Assembly: GCA_900318195.1 (NCBI GenBank)
Contig: ONJR01000253.1
Location: forward strand, 1-33,978
Reading direction: 5' to 3'
Source of the DNA: an uncultured Planctomycetota bacterium
GTDB lineage: Bacteria; Planctomycetota; Planctomycetia; Pirellulales; Thermoguttaceae
DNA length: 33,978 bases
The position numbers were made by a program, and so were the translations under genes. Within the stretch, counting starts at the first letter, position 1. Each line of letters starts with the position of its first letter. Shown here in pieces: positions 7,804-17,413 of this stretch. The notes under the pieces are model-generated. The model was not told the origin of the DNA, did not search any database, and worked only from the letters and a program-made list of their open reading frames with translations.

Positions 7804-10800
7804 TCAGTTCGCGTCGACCGCGCGCCACGTGGCGCCGAGCGCGGCGTCGAGCTGAAGGTCGTTAAGTCGTTTACCCGAACGTTTCGCGTCCCGGGTTACT
7901 TTCGCGCGCTCTTGGAAATACTCGTAGCGGCGTTCCTGATCCACTTCAATATCGGCGACCGGCTGGAAGTCGGACTCCTCGCCGCGACCCTGCTTGGCAA
8001 GTCGATCCTTACCGCGCGTTATGATCTCGAGCGCCTCGCGGTACCCCGGATCGACGAGCGCGTTCGCGGCGCCCCAGTGATTAAGGCACGGACTGCGCTC
8101 TGGTCGATCGAGCGAGACCGCTTGCGCGAGCGCAAGTCCCTTGAGCGTCGTAAGCTCTTCCAGACGTCGCGTCTCTTCCGGCGTGAGCGGCGAACGACCG
8201 TACGAGTTATTGCGATACGCGCTTCCATAAGTCGGATAGTACGGCGCGTTGATATCGATCCACGTAAAGACGCGCAACGCCGCGTCCGGATCCGTCTTCT
8301 GATCGACGTAGACGCCCATTTCCTTGCGCTTCTGATCGATCTCGGCATTGTCGTGTCCGGAAACAAAGATTTGCGCGAGCTTACTCTTCGTCGAGCCCCA
8401 TTCGTAAGGCGGCAGGACGTTGTGCGGACCCGCGCCGGGCACGCGAACGAGATTCTTCGCGCGGATCTGCCAGTAGGACGCGTTAAACGCAAGGTTGCGA
8501 TCGCCCGCGAGAACAAGTTTCTCGCCCGCTGGTTTGCCGAAATCGTGGCACGTTACGCAATATTTGTCGAAGACCGGCTGAACTTCCTCCATATAGCTGT
8601 ACAGCTTCGGCTCGCCAAACTGCGAAACGAGCTTCTGCGGCTCGCCCGACTCCTGCGCGCCCGCGAACGCGCCGGAACTGGGCGCGTCCAAACGACTTTC
8701 GTGGCAGCCGACGCACGCGTTCGTTTCGCCCGGACGAACCATAATGCCGCTGCGCATCGATTGTATGAGCCGGTAGTTCTCGTCGAGCAGTTGGAAGTAG
8801 ACGAATTTTTCAGCCGGAACGGCGAAGGACGCGCTGCCGTCCTCTTTAACGTCGACTATTCCGAGTATCCGCTTATTATTAAAGTCGTCCCACGCCATAC
8901 CGGGCGCTTGCGTGCCGCTACCGTCCCACAGCGGGTTCGTCCAGAACCGCTTCTCCGGCGACTCGACGACGCGCAAGTACTTAACGGCGCCCTTCTCGAC
9001 CTTATCCATTCCGAACCCTTCGTAGACGTTCGAGACGTGGAAATAGCCGTTCGGATCGTCGTACCGCACGCGATCGGCGATCGTCGGCGGAGGCGTCGTC
9101 GGCGCGACCGGAATCGGGTCGTAACATCCCGGCGCGTCGGTAAAAGCGAGAATCGAATCCCCCTCGGGCGTAAGGAGATAGATTCCCATCTCCTCGCCGA
9201 CGCCCGTTTGACCGGAGGCGAGAACGTACCCGTCTTCTAGCGGGAACGGGTCTTCGTACTTACGCGGCGAGTTTCTAAAGGTATCGTACTTAACGGCTTC
9301 GAGGAACGGATCGTTCGCGGGCGCGTCGGAGACCCAGTCGATCACCTCCGGCGGCCAGGTCTGTACGACCGGCTTGCGTCCGTCTGCGCCTAGTCTGCGG
9401 TCAATGAGCGCGACGGCGCCCCAGGGTCGATCGTGGCACGAGCCTAGCACGCAGACAAAGAGCGAGTCGTCTTCAGGGGTCGGTTTCGCGTCGATTACGC
9501 CGCCGGGGGACGCCGTGTTATTGCCCCAGAAGATTTCATGCTTGGAGCCGTCGGGATTCGTAACCCATACGCCTTGCGCGTCGCCGAAGTTGCGGTCGAC
9601 GTATTCCCAACGATCGTAAATAATTCTTCCGTCGGACAATAGCGCGGAATGCCCTTCGAAGAGCGTGCTCTTGCCGATCTGCTCGATATTGGTTCCGTCG
9701 CCGTTCATTTTGTGCAAGTTGCACATAATGTGCCGATTGCACATACAGTATTTCGGTTCGCGGGTCGAGGAGAAGACGATTTCGCCGGTCGGCAGATAGA
9801 TCGGGTCGATATCAGACGCGCCTTGCACAAAGGTGAGCTGTTTGAATCCCGGCAGCGCGGCGATTTCCTCGCGCGTTTCGTTCCCCTTGAGGACGATCGT
9901 CTCGCGCTCCGGCTCGAGCGTCATTTCGCCGATATGATAGAAGTCGTCCTTGGAGAGGCGGAATGAAAAGAGGACTTTCTTAGCGTCGAATGAGAGCGTC
10001 GGATCGCGCACGACGCCCTGCTCGAGTTGCAGTAAGTCCTTTGATCGATTCTCTTTCGGGTACCATAGCGCGAGCGCGGAGCCTCCGACAAAGCTATTTT
10101 CATTGATCTCGCCGGGCTGAAAGATCGTCGCCGTATTATGGTGGTCGGGACGATATTGCGTGCGTCGGACGTAGAGAACGGCGTCCGGTAGGAGGTCGGC
10201 GACCATTTTCCGCGCCTGCGCCTCGCGTTCGGCTTTTTCACGCGCGACGCGCTCGCAGAACGCCTTGCGCAACGCGGCGCCGTCCGGGTCGAGCCGTCCG
10301 GCAATTTGGAACGCGTCGCAGCGCATATGCGCCCAGGGTCCCGTCGTGAGATCGACGACCCTGATTACGGCGCGACGACCGCGATATTGACTTACGTCCC
10401 ACTTCACAGGGTCGAGTTTCTGACTGTCCTTACCTTTCGCGTTCATAACGGGCTCGACGTCGCCGTCTTCTTTAAGGAGCGCGAGTTCAACGCGTTCGGC
10501 GTCCCTATTGCCGGCGCCTCCGACGAGAAATTCAACGACGTCGCCGTCGATAACGAATACGGGCGACTCGATTACGCAGATTGTGTCGTCGGTCGGGCTC
10601 TCGTTTGCGGTCGATTCAAGGGTTGTTAGGTAGTATTTACCGCTCTTATCGTAGGGGACGGAGTTGTTATGGAACTCGACGTCGCGCGAGCCGATCGGTT
10701 TCGTATTCGCGCCTTCGACGATCGTCCAATCGTCCAAGCGTCCGGATTCAAAGTCGAAGACGAGCTTCTCCTGCCCGAGCGCGTTCGCGCACAACGCGAG

Positions 10801-10848
10801 CATAGCGCCGAACGTCGTCGCCAAACATAGGGTTAGAAAACGTTTCAT
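7804..10848 (-). CDS. HzsA-related secreted di-heme cytochrome c
   Basis: A 1014-residue exported protein (Sec signal about 1-25, ending ANALGQ; GGAG ribosome site). The central region resembles the middle domain of the hydrazine synthase alpha subunit. It contains a Cys/His cluster (CMCNRHIMCNLH) near 366, beta-propeller-like repeats, and two CxxCH heme c sites at about 712 (CVGCH) and 764 (CVTCH). Proteins of this HzsA-related family are common in planctomycetes that do not perform anammox, and the other hydrazine synthase subunits are absent here, so hydrazine synthesis should not be assumed. A periplasmic redox role is likely. It is the first gene of a four-gene minus-strand operon and follows a terminator, so it should have its own promoter within 10849-10905. 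Confidence 0.85.
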   Translation of the reverse strand: MKRFLTLCLATTFGAMLALCANALGQEKLVFDFESGRLDDWTIVEGANTKPIGSRDVEFHNNSVPYDKSGKYYLTTLESTANESPTDDTICVIESPVFVIDGDVVEFLVGGAGNRDAERVELALLKEDGDVEPVMNAKGKDSQKLDPVKWDVSQYRGRRAVIRVVDLTTGPWAHMRCDAFQIAGRLDPDGAALRKAFCERVAREKAEREAQARKMVADLLPDAVLYVRRTQYRPDHHNTATIFQPGEINENSFVGGSALALWYPKENRSKDLLQLEQGVVRDPTLSFDAKKVLFSFRLSKDDFYHIGEMTLEPERETIVLKGNETREEIAALPGFKQLTFVQGASDIDPIYLPTGEIVFSSTREPKYCMCNRHIMCNLHKMNGDGTNIEQIGKSTLFEGHSALLSDGRIIYDRWEYVDRNFGDAQGVWVTNPDGSKHEIFWGNNTASPGGVIDAKPTPEDDSLFVCVLGSCHDRPWGAVALIDRRLGADGRKPVVQTWPPEVIDWVSDAPANDPFLEAVKYDTFRNSPRKYEDPFPLEDGYVLASGQTGVGEEMGIYLLTPEGDSILAFTDAPGCYDPIPVAPTTPPPTIADRVRYDDPNGYFHVSNVYEGFGMDKVEKGAVKYLRVVESPEKRFWTNPLWDGSGTQAPGMAWDDFNNKRILGIVDVKEDGSASFAVPAEKFVYFQLLDENYRLIQSMRSGIMVRPGETNACVGCHESRLDAPSSGAFAGAQESGEPQKLVSQFGEPKLYSYMEEVQPVFDKYCVTCHDFGKPAGEKLVLAGDRNLAFNASYWQIRAKNLVRVPGAGPHNVLPPYEWGSTKSKLAQIFVSGHDNAEIDQKRKEMGVYVDQKTDPDAALRVFTWIDINAPYYPTYGSAYRNNSYGRSPLTPEETRRLEELTTLKGLALAQAVSLDRPERSPCLNHWGAANALVDPGYREALEIITRGKDRLAKQGRGEESDFQPVADIEVDQERRYEYFQERAKVTRDAKRSGKRLNDLQLDAALGATWRAVDAN

Positions 10849-10905
10849 TGCGGACTCCGTTAAAAAGGTATAAACTAGAATAATGACGCTCAGTTATCAA
10901 CGGAT

Positions 10906-10946
10906 AAAAACGAGGAGACGGTCGTCCTGCTCGGTCGATCGTCTCC
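10906..10946 (-). terminator. Rho-independent terminator of the beta-propeller/cytochrome gene
   Basis: On the minus strand a GGAGACG...CGTCTCC stem (arms 10940-10946 and 10914-10920, extended by a CGA/TCG inner segment after one mismatch) is followed by TCGTTTTT (complement of 10906-10913). It begins 7 bp after the stop codon and separates this gene from the HzsA-like operon. Confidence 0.85.
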
Positions 10947-10953
10947 TACGTTC

Positions 10954-13125
10954 TTACAGAGACAAGACGTATTCGATCAAGTCGTCCTGCTCCTCTTTGG
11001 ACAGCTCGTCGAACCGGCCGTCTTTAACGCCGTGCTTGCCAACCTCGAGAAGCTCGCGAATCGTTGTGTACGCGCCTGTATTGAGGTATGGCGCCGTACG
11101 CCACGTCTCGATAAGGGACGGCGTGTCGAACTTATCGATGAAGTCGTTCGGATCCTGCGACCCGACCCGATGCAGGCGCATATCGGTATAGAACGAGTCT
11201 TTAGGATGACAAGTCGCGCATCCGATTTTATCGCTTTCAAAGAGCTCCTTGCCGCGCTTCGCCGACTCGCTCAGTTCGCCGTTCACTAAATGCGGACTAG
11301 GCGCCGGCTTGAGCGCTTTGAGATACTCGTCAACGCAACACGCCTTCTCTTCGTCGTAGTGCATAAAGAGAATATGGGTAAATCCAGCGCGCACCGCCGT
11401 TTCCGCGTCCGCGCGTATTCCAGAAATCATACACGGCGGCGTCTCGTGCGACAGCAACATGCTCTTCGTATTCTTAAGATTGCCGGTTCCGTCGTTGAGT
11501 AGATCCCAATTGAACCCGTCGGCGCGCGCGTCCGGATGGCAGGTTACGCAACTGAGCCAATGCTCAAAGCAAGCGGTCGCGTCGTGAAAGGTTATTTCGC
11601 CGTGACGACGCATGGTGAGAACCGGCTTGGGCGCAAGTCGCGCAAACGCGCGGTCAATTTCGACGCCCTTCATTGGAATCGCGGGCGTTAGTTCCGTAAA
11701 GCGTAGCGGCGCGCCGTGCGCATTATCGGTCGCCGACTGCGCGTAGAGCGCCGCGAACGCGTCCTCTTCCTCTTGCGAATCGTCGATCGGGTCGGCTTTC
11801 TCGTCGTTCAACGCCTCTTGACGTTCGCGCGCCGCGCGCGTAACGGGCGGCTTCTCCTGCGCGACGTATGAGTTCGGGAAATGCTCGAAGGGCGGGTTCA
11901 GCTTTAGGGTCGCGCGGCATATAACGTCGTCGTACCGGGCGAGCGCGTAAAGTTCGCCGTTCCGTTCGATTAGCTGGCGAATCCCTTTGAATCCGAATTT
12001 AACGCGCAGTCTGAAGGGCAGTTGCACTTCGCCCTTCGCAAAGGTCTGATACGTATAGGCGCCGTACCCGGGTCGCGCCCATTCTGGACGTTCGTCGATC
12101 ATTTGCAGGAGCCGCTTGAGAGGCAAGTAAATAACCTCGTCCGTTCCGGCGATCGAGGCAATGAGGCGTTCGCCGTCGCTTGAAATTGCGATTCCCCAAG
12201 GGTTGCCGGATCCGAGTTCGGCGTCGTCGAGAAAGAAGATTTCAACGAGCTTCGCCTGCTCCACGTCGACGCAGAGCACGCAATTCTCCGAAATCCAGCC
12301 GCCGGAAACCTGACTCGTTATCGACAGATAGCTACACTGCACTGCGGGAACAAAAGCGTACTTGCCGTCGGAGGAAACGACCAAGTCCTGGAGAAGATTG
12401 TGCCCGTTGAGAAGCTCCGTTACCTTCTGTTCGCCGGTCGCAAGATCGATTACGCGCACTTCGGCGCACGAGAAGGAACGATTCGCCGGCATATTCGTTA
12501 TGCGATCAACGACGACCAGTTTATCCCCGTTAGGGGTAAGCTCAAGCGCATACGGCTCGCGCCCAGCGTCCCAGACGCGCAACTCCTCGCCCGTCGACGC
12601 CGTCAGCTCCTGCACCGTTCCCGAGTAGCAGTTGGCGACGTACAAAACGGCGTTCTCGCCCTCGCCTTTAACGGCGACGTCGGTCGGCGTGTGCCCTACG
12701 GAATAAACGTCCGTCAGCTTCGGCGCCGCGTCCGAGAGCTCGTAAAGAGCGACTCGTCCGTTTTCGTCCCCGCCTACGACCGCCAGACGACTGCCGTCGG
12801 GAAAGAGCGCCAGCTTCGTCGGTTTAAAGGGAACCTCGACCAGCTCGCTAGCGCTCGAACCGTCCGCCTTGACGCGCATGAGTCGCTCAGATTGATAGCC
12901 GACGACGTAGAAGAACTCGCCCTGCGCGTCGAGCGCAAAATCTGCAGGGTCAAAGTAATGCTCCGCGTCCTCGCCAAACTCCTCGCCCAACGTTGGTCGC
13001 GACATTGAGGAATAAATGGACGCCGTTCCCTGACCTAACGCCGAGTCCGACCCGACGCCGACCGTAATAAGCGTCGTAACGAGCGCGAGGATAAGCGCGC
13101 GACAAGCGGTTTCTCTTGATTTCAT
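10954..13125 (-). CDS. YncE-type beta-propeller fused to a di-heme cytochrome c
   Basis: A 723-residue exported protein (signal about 1-31, ending SALGQ). Residues about 45-420 consist of YVTN/YncE-like beta-propeller blades (for example GHTPTDVAVKGEGENAVLYVANC and REPYALELTPNGDKLVV). The C-terminal part carries two heme c sites, CVTCH near 526 and CATCH near 636. The stretch between them (WDLLNDGTGNLKNTKSM, then SHETPPCM) is characteristic of MauG/cytochrome c peroxidase-like proteins of planctomycetes. It probably works as a periplasmic electron-transfer or oxidising enzyme; the partner is unknown. No strong Shine-Dalgarno is seen before the ATG. It is monocistronic by its position between a terminator and a 123-bp upstream gap. 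Confidence 0.85.
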   Translation of the reverse strand: MKSRETACRALILALVTTLITVGVGSDSALGQGTASIYSSMSRPTLGEEFGEDAEHYFDPADFALDAQGEFFYVVGYQSERLMRVKADGSSASELVEVPFKPTKLALFPDGSRLAVVGGDENGRVALYELSDAAPKLTDVYSVGHTPTDVAVKGEGENAVLYVANCYSGTVQELTASTGEELRVWDAGREPYALELTPNGDKLVVVDRITNMPANRSFSCAEVRVIDLATGEQKVTELLNGHNLLQDLVVSSDGKYAFVPAVQCSYLSITSQVSGGWISENCVLCVDVEQAKLVEIFFLDDAELGSGNPWGIAISSDGERLIASIAGTDEVIYLPLKRLLQMIDERPEWARPGYGAYTYQTFAKGEVQLPFRLRVKFGFKGIRQLIERNGELYALARYDDVICRATLKLNPPFEHFPNSYVAQEKPPVTRAARERQEALNDEKADPIDDSQEEEDAFAALYAQSATDNAHGAPLRFTELTPAIPMKGVEIDRAFARLAPKPVLTMRRHGEITFHDATACFEHWLSCVTCHPDARADGFNWDLLNDGTGNLKNTKSMLLSHETPPCMISGIRADAETAVRAGFTHILFMHYDEEKACCVDEYLKALKPAPSPHLVNGELSESAKRGKELFESDKIGCATCHPKDSFYTDMRLHRVGSQDPNDFIDKFDTPSLIETWRTAPYLNTGAYTTIRELLEVGKHGVKDGRFDELSKEEQDDLIEYVLSL

Positions 13126-13248
13126 AGTTCAAACTCAAATCACTGTGTTGATGAATTCGGCTATGGCTTCGCACGACAAGCGCGTCGCCAGTGTCCCTAT
13201 AATATACGCCTTTTTAACTGAAATACCAGCCACCCCAAGATAAAGGAT

Positions 13249-15261
13249 TTACGCGTCGCAGTGTCGTCGTTTCCTCCAAACTTCCAACGCAACTACCGCC
13301 ATTACACACGCGATCGCGCCGGCAAATCCGAGACTGCGCGGCATAAGGGAACGCGACGTTTCAACTTCAATAGGCTCTAGCGCGTCGAGTCGTTCAAGTA
13401 AGAATTCGCTCGCGCGCGAGAGAGCGGCGGCGCGGTCGAGATCGCGCAGATCGAGCGTCGCGCCCCCGACCTGCGCGGTTAGCTCGGTCAGCGTCTCGAG
13501 CGTCGCGCGCGTCGACTCTTCTTCGCGCCGTCGCGCCAGGAGATCGCTCTCGCGCGAGCGCGCTATGAAGTCGAACGCGGCGTCCGAGGGCGCGGACTCG
13601 CACGACGCGCGTTCTGTTAAGTATTCGACAACGCGCAGAATCAAGAGACGGTAGAGAGCTTTATCGTCGAGCGTTTGCAGGCGCCATAGTTCGTCGATCG
13701 TCTGGCATGCGATTTTACGATCGCTTAACTGGCGCGCGAGTAGAACAGGGGGCGTTTCGCCGTCCGCAGAACGGCGCGCGAGCAAGAGCGGCTCGACGTC
13801 GTTGCGCCACTCGCGAACGCGCGCGATTCGGGTCGGCGCGACGCGTTCTAGCGCGGCGTCTTGCAGCCAGAGCGCGTTGAGTTCAGGGAATACTCGCCGT
13901 GTGGAAGAGTTCGGCGCGAGTCGCCAGGTCGAGTCTGTTATGACGTCAAGAGAGCGCTCTTGCCCAACGCAGAAGGCGTCAGGCGCGCTGAGAAGGAGGT
14001 CGACGTTCAAGAGCCATACTGACGGCGCATAATCGTCGGTCGTAAGGAGTCGCGCTAGCGCGTCGTTTGTCAGTAGCTCGCGGGTCGCGCCGAGTATAAT
14101 AAGATCGAAGCGCTGAAATTCTCCGCGCGCGAACGCTTCGCGTGAAAACGAACGTTCCGACTCGTCTTCTTCAGCGGCAAGTAACATCGCGCGCAATTCG
14201 ACGGAATCTTCGCGCCGGAGGAGTTCGCGCATATATCGAAATTCATAGCTTGGTTCGTCGTCGACAAGCAGAATTTTGACCTTCTCTTCGTCTGAACGCG
14301 CCATACGCAACGCCGCGAAATTATTGACGAGCGCAAATTCCAGTTCGCTACGCAACGTTTCATAGGGGCGCGCGAGCCATTCGTCTCCGGCAAACGCCAC
14401 GTCGGAGGCGTCCGCGACGTGGAGAACGAATTCATTGTCGGCGTCGCGCGCGTCGAGTTCAATAGTCCATTCGATTTCTACCCGAGGATTCGCGAGCGCG
14501 ACGCTCGCGCGTTCTTCGCGCAACAAGCGAGGCGGCGAATTCGCGGCGCGACGCGTCCACAATCGTAACTTGGCGACGCGTTCGCTCGTTGCGCCGATTA
14601 ATTCTACTGACGCCGAAACGGTCGCGCGACCTGTTTCAGGGGAATAATCCGCGTCCGCGCGCGTTATTCGCCAATCGAGCGGACAATCCGTGCCGCCAAG
14701 CGCGAGCGCGTCAACCGTAGGCGCGCGAGAAACTCGTTCGGACTCTACGATACGGTCGCGTCTGTTGTCAACGCCGTCTGAAAGTAGAAACACGCGCGCG
14801 TAACCCGGGGAATCTTCGCCGTAGAAGCCCGGCGCGACAACGTCGCGTATCGCGGAGTACGACGAAGGCGCGGCGTCGAAAGGACGAGAAGAGAGCGTGA
14901 GCAACTCGACGCGCCCGGCGCGACGCTCGACGAGCGTTCGCAACTCGTCGATAATCGCGAGCGCGATTCCACGCGCGCTCGTCCCTTGCGATTCCCGCGT
15001 CATACTAACAGAATCGTCGATCACGACCGCTACGCGTGGGAACTGATCCTCCATGCGAATAACGCGAGGATCAAGATAGAGAGTCGCGACCAAGAGAGCA
15101 AACGCGATCCTCAACGCCAGTAGCGCGACGGTCGCAACGCGCGAACCTCCGGACTCGTAACGCGCGCGACGTACGAACCCGTAAACGAACGCGACGACGC
15201 ACGCAAACGCAAGAACGCACGCGACGAGCGAACGATCTATCGCAAACGAGCCCCAATTCAT
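13249..15261 (-). CDS. VWA-domain membrane protein with glutamine-amidotransferase-like region
   Basis: A 670-residue membrane protein. Two N-terminal transmembrane helices (about 11-30 and 43-62) precede a von Willebrand A domain with the metal-binding DxSxS motif (DDSVS, 82-86) and the LLSDGVDNR strand. A middle region (KILLVDDEPSYEFRYMRELL and onward) resembles the class I amidotransferase-like domain often paired with VWA in planctomycete BatA-like proteins. One C-terminal helix (about 645-663) is followed by a basic tail. GGAGG lies 7 nt before the ATG. It starts 15 bp after the EamA transporter gene and is probably co-transcribed with it. The family is linked to membrane-anchored protein-protein interaction; the exact function is not known. 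Confidence 0.82.
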   Translation of the reverse strand: MNWGSFAIDRSLVACVLAFACVVAFVYGFVRRARYESGGSRVATVALLALRIAFALLVATLYLDPRVIRMEDQFPRVAVVIDDSVSMTRESQGTSARGIALAIIDELRTLVERRAGRVELLTLSSRPFDAAPSSYSAIRDVVAPGFYGEDSPGYARVFLLSDGVDNRRDRIVESERVSRAPTVDALALGGTDCPLDWRITRADADYSPETGRATVSASVELIGATSERVAKLRLWTRRAANSPPRLLREERASVALANPRVEIEWTIELDARDADNEFVLHVADASDVAFAGDEWLARPYETLRSELEFALVNNFAALRMARSDEEKVKILLVDDEPSYEFRYMRELLRREDSVELRAMLLAAEEDESERSFSREAFARGEFQRFDLIILGATRELLTNDALARLLTTDDYAPSVWLLNVDLLLSAPDAFCVGQERSLDVITDSTWRLAPNSSTRRVFPELNALWLQDAALERVAPTRIARVREWRNDVEPLLLARRSADGETPPVLLARQLSDRKIACQTIDELWRLQTLDDKALYRLLILRVVEYLTERASCESAPSDAAFDFIARSRESDLLARRREEESTRATLETLTELTAQVGGATLDLRDLDRAAALSRASEFLLERLDALEPIEVETSRSLMPRSLGFAGAIACVMAVVALEVWRKRRHCDA

Positions 15262-15276
15262 ATCAACGCCTCCGCG

Positions 15277-16296
15277 TTAATTTTTAGCCAGTCCGGCAAG
15301 CGCGACGCCAACCGCGACGAGCGCGACCCCAATTCCGATCATTTCAGTAAAAGGCTCGTGGAAACAGAAAACGCCAAGCGCCGCGAGCGCTATCGTCTGC
15401 GCGTTCGCTATCATCGTCTGCTTCAGAACGAAGAGTCGGCGCAAACTTTCGATCTGAAAAATGAAGCCGAACATATTCGCGAGCCCCGCTAGGATAACAA
15501 TGCGCCAGCATTGCGCGGGCGGCTCGAGCCAGGCGGAGCAGCCGTGCTGCGCCGTAAAGATGGAACCGCAGATCAACATGCCGACGCCGCAGACGGTTAT
15601 CATTACCATGGTCGTCGCCGCGTATGCGCCGCGCTCCGTCGACGATTCCGCGCCGTCCGGCGTACGCTTGCGCAAAACGCGACGCATAAGCGAAAGTTGC
15701 GCGGAATAGCCGAGCGCCGTAAGGAAGACGCAGATCGCGCCAAACCCCAAACGCAACTGCGAGCCCGCTATCTCGCCCTCGAAATTGGAAGAGCCAAAAC
15801 TCAGCAGAAAGACCGCGACGATGAGAATCACGAGCGCCAACGCTTTAACGGGCGTTACGCGCTCCTTAAGCCACGTCGCGCCCAAAATAGAAGACATAAT
15901 AAGTTGCGTCGCCTGCACCATAGGAGTCGTGAGAGTCAGTCCGATCGCCGCGTAAGCCCAAAGGTGCGACCGCGCGCCGACAAGCTCGCAGAACACGCCC
16001 GCGACAACCAACGTTAAAAAGACGCCACGACTAGGAAAACGATATCTGCCGCGAAGACTCTGAACAATAATAACCAGCGCGGCGAACGAAACGGTCACAA
16101 GCTCCTTGATCGTAATAGTCCAGTCGGCGCTCACCTCAGGAAAATCCGACATTCGTCGCACCAAACTCAGCGACGCCGTATAAAACAACGCCGACGTTAG
16201 CGCCATAACGAACCCAATGGTTTCGTCGCTCCAGCCGCGCTTCGCGACCGAACGCTCCGCTACGACCGACGCGTCGTGCGATTCAGAATCCTTCAT
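15277..16296 (-). CDS. EamA/DMT family transporter
   Basis: A 339-residue polytopic membrane protein with about ten hydrophobic helices arranged as two EamA repeats (about 30-165 and 190-335), as in drug/metabolite transporters. The N-terminal 25 residues are polar and cytosolic. The repeat-ending segment ATWLKERVTPVKALALVILIVAVFLL is typical of the first repeat, and its counterpart FHEPFTEMIGIGVALVAVGV ends the second. Substrate not predictable. It heads a two-gene unit with the VWA protein and has a plausible promoter at 16361-16388. Confidence 0.87.
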   Translation of the reverse strand: MKDSESHDASVVAERSVAKRGWSDETIGFVMALTSALFYTASLSLVRRMSDFPEVSADWTITIKELVTVSFAALVIIVQSLRGRYRFPSRGVFLTLVVAGVFCELVGARSHLWAYAAIGLTLTTPMVQATQLIMSSILGATWLKERVTPVKALALVILIVAVFLLSFGSSNFEGEIAGSQLRLGFGAICVFLTALGYSAQLSLMRRVLRKRTPDGAESSTERGAYAATTMVMITVCGVGMLICGSIFTAQHGCSAWLEPPAQCWRIVILAGLANMFGFIFQIESLRRLFVLKQTMIANAQTIALAALGVFCFHEPFTEMIGIGVALVAVGVALAGLAKN

Positions 16297-16337
16297 AGCA
16301 TGAACCTTTCCAAGATAGTCTAATTACGTCGCGCAGT

Positions 16338-16357
16338 GCGCAAGAAAAAACTTGCGC
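16338..16357. other. Perfect 7-bp hairpin with A6/T6 loop
   Basis: GCGCAAG (16338-16344) and CTTGCGC (16351-16357) flank six A residues. It lies where the transcript of the EamA gene would begin if the promoter at 16361-16388 is used, so it could be a 5' stabilising hairpin. It could also help end ubiE transcription, but no U-run follows the stem. Confidence 0.4.
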
Positions 16358-16360
16358 GAT

Positions 16361-16388
16361 ATTTTAGAACGCTTTCATGCGACGTCAA
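16361..16388 (-). promoter_or_regulatory. Candidate sigma70 promoter of the EamA-VWA unit
   Basis: On the minus strand TTGACG (16388-16383), a 16-bp spacer and TAAAAT (16366-16361). It lies 65-92 bp before the ATG at 16296 in the gap after ubiE. Good match to consensus but untested. Confidence 0.45.
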
Positions 16389-16419
16389 GCGCCTCAGCGC
16401 AACGATTCGACGCCAAAAT

Positions 16420-17175
16420 TTACCGCTTTTCGCCTATAAAGATTCCAAGAACGCCAAAAGTCATGCCGCGCCAACTCGCATTCGTAAGACCGTTCGCACG
16501 CATATGCTCCAACACGACGTCGCGAGAGTCGAACGCGTCGACGCTCGCCGGCAAATAGCGGTACGCGTCCGTCTTATCGCGCGCGACGCGGCGCCCGATC
16601 GCGGGAAGAATATGATGGAAGTAGAAACGAAAGATCGGCGCGAAAATCGGAAATTTCGTCGGCGAGAATTCGAGAATAGCGACAACGCCGCCGGGACGGC
16701 ATACGCGCGCCATTTCCGCGACGCCCTTGCCGGGATCGGTCATATTGCGCAGTCCAAAGGAGATCGTTACCGCGTCGAAACGACCGTCTTCAAACGGCAA
16801 ATCGCAACCGTCCGCTTCGATAAATTCGACCCCGCGCGCTTTTTCACGCGCAAGTTCGAGCATTTGAGGCGTAAAATCGACCCCGATCGTCTTGAGCGAG
16901 GGCGTTTGCGGTTCCCGTTGCTCTCGTTTCGTCCACTGACGCCGCTCCTCGAGCACGACGTCGCCCGTCCCGGTCGCGACGTCGAGCGTTTCGATCTCGC
17001 GCGCGTCGGTCGTAGAGACTCGCTTGAAAACCTCGGCGACGAACTTCCGACGCCAGCGCGGCGCAAGACCTACGGACAGGAGATTATTGAGCAAATCATA
17101 TTTCGGCGCAATCTCGCCAAACATAGCGCGAACGCGCTCTTTCGATTTATCGACGGTCGTTTCGGTTTCGGACAC
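16420..17175 (-). CDS. ubiE: Demethylmenaquinone methyltransferase (UbiE/MenG)
   Basis: A 251-residue class I SAM-dependent methyltransferase. It carries the UbiE signature segments: APKYDLLNNLLSVGLAPRWRR near the N-terminus, SAM motif I DVATGTGDVV near 64-73, and the NMTDPGKGVAEMARVCRPGGVVAILEFS block. It ends with the typical MTFGVLGIFIGEKR. The enzyme C-methylates demethylmenaquinone in menaquinone synthesis at the membrane surface. The start is GTG at 17175; AAGG and GAGG lie 10-14 nt upstream, and no better ATG exists near the conserved N-terminus. It is transcribed divergently from comB across a 238-bp gap. Confidence 0.93.
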   Translation of the reverse strand: MSETETTVDKSKERVRAMFGEIAPKYDLLNNLLSVGLAPRWRRKFVAEVFKRVSTTDAREIETLDVATGTGDVVLEERRQWTKREQREPQTPSLKTIGVDFTPQMLELAREKARGVEFIEADGCDLPFEDGRFDAVTISFGLRNMTDPGKGVAEMARVCRPGGVVAILEFSPTKFPIFAPIFRFYFHHILPAIGRRVARDKTDAYRYLPASVDAFDSRDVVLEHMRANGLTNASWRGMTFGVLGIFIGEKR

Positions 17176-17209
17176 TAGACGGCGCCTTTCCTCTTTTCGA
17201 TTTTCAGTG

Positions 17210-17263
17210 TATAATGTTAAAGTTGAGTCGCGCTACCTATCGCGCGCTACCTAACGTATTATA
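17210..17263. promoter_or_regulatory. Divergent ubiE/comB control region with two 10-bp direct repeats
   Basis: A perfect TATAAT lies on the plus strand at 17210-17215 (toward comB) and another on the minus strand at 17263-17258 (toward ubiE); neither has a good -35. Between them GCGCTACCTA occurs twice as a direct repeat (17230-17239 and 17244-17253, period 14 bp). The repeats could be operator half-sites. Seen in sequence; function inferred. Confidence 0.35.
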
Positions 17264-17413
17264 ACCGTAATCGCGAAGACGCCCAGGCGCGCGTCGAGCA
17301 AGTTGCGAACTTCCGCGCTACTCGCGACCGTCGCTAACGCGAACGTTCAATGCGGTCGATAATACCGAAAACGCGCGCCAAGACCGTCTGGCGCGTTAAG
17401 GATGATAAGGACT

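Noticed and set aside
7912..9240. Long open frame (442 codons) on the plus strand opposite the HzsA-like gene
   Set aside because: It is antisense to a gene with clear heme motifs and a signal peptide. Its composition is Arg-rich, as expected from reading GCG/CGC-biased codons backwards.
7804..10848. Hydrazine synthase alpha subunit, implying anammox metabolism
   Set aside because: Only the HzsA-related middle region and two heme sites are present; the beta and gamma subunits and other anammox genes are missing. HzsA-related proteins are common in non-anammox planctomycetes.
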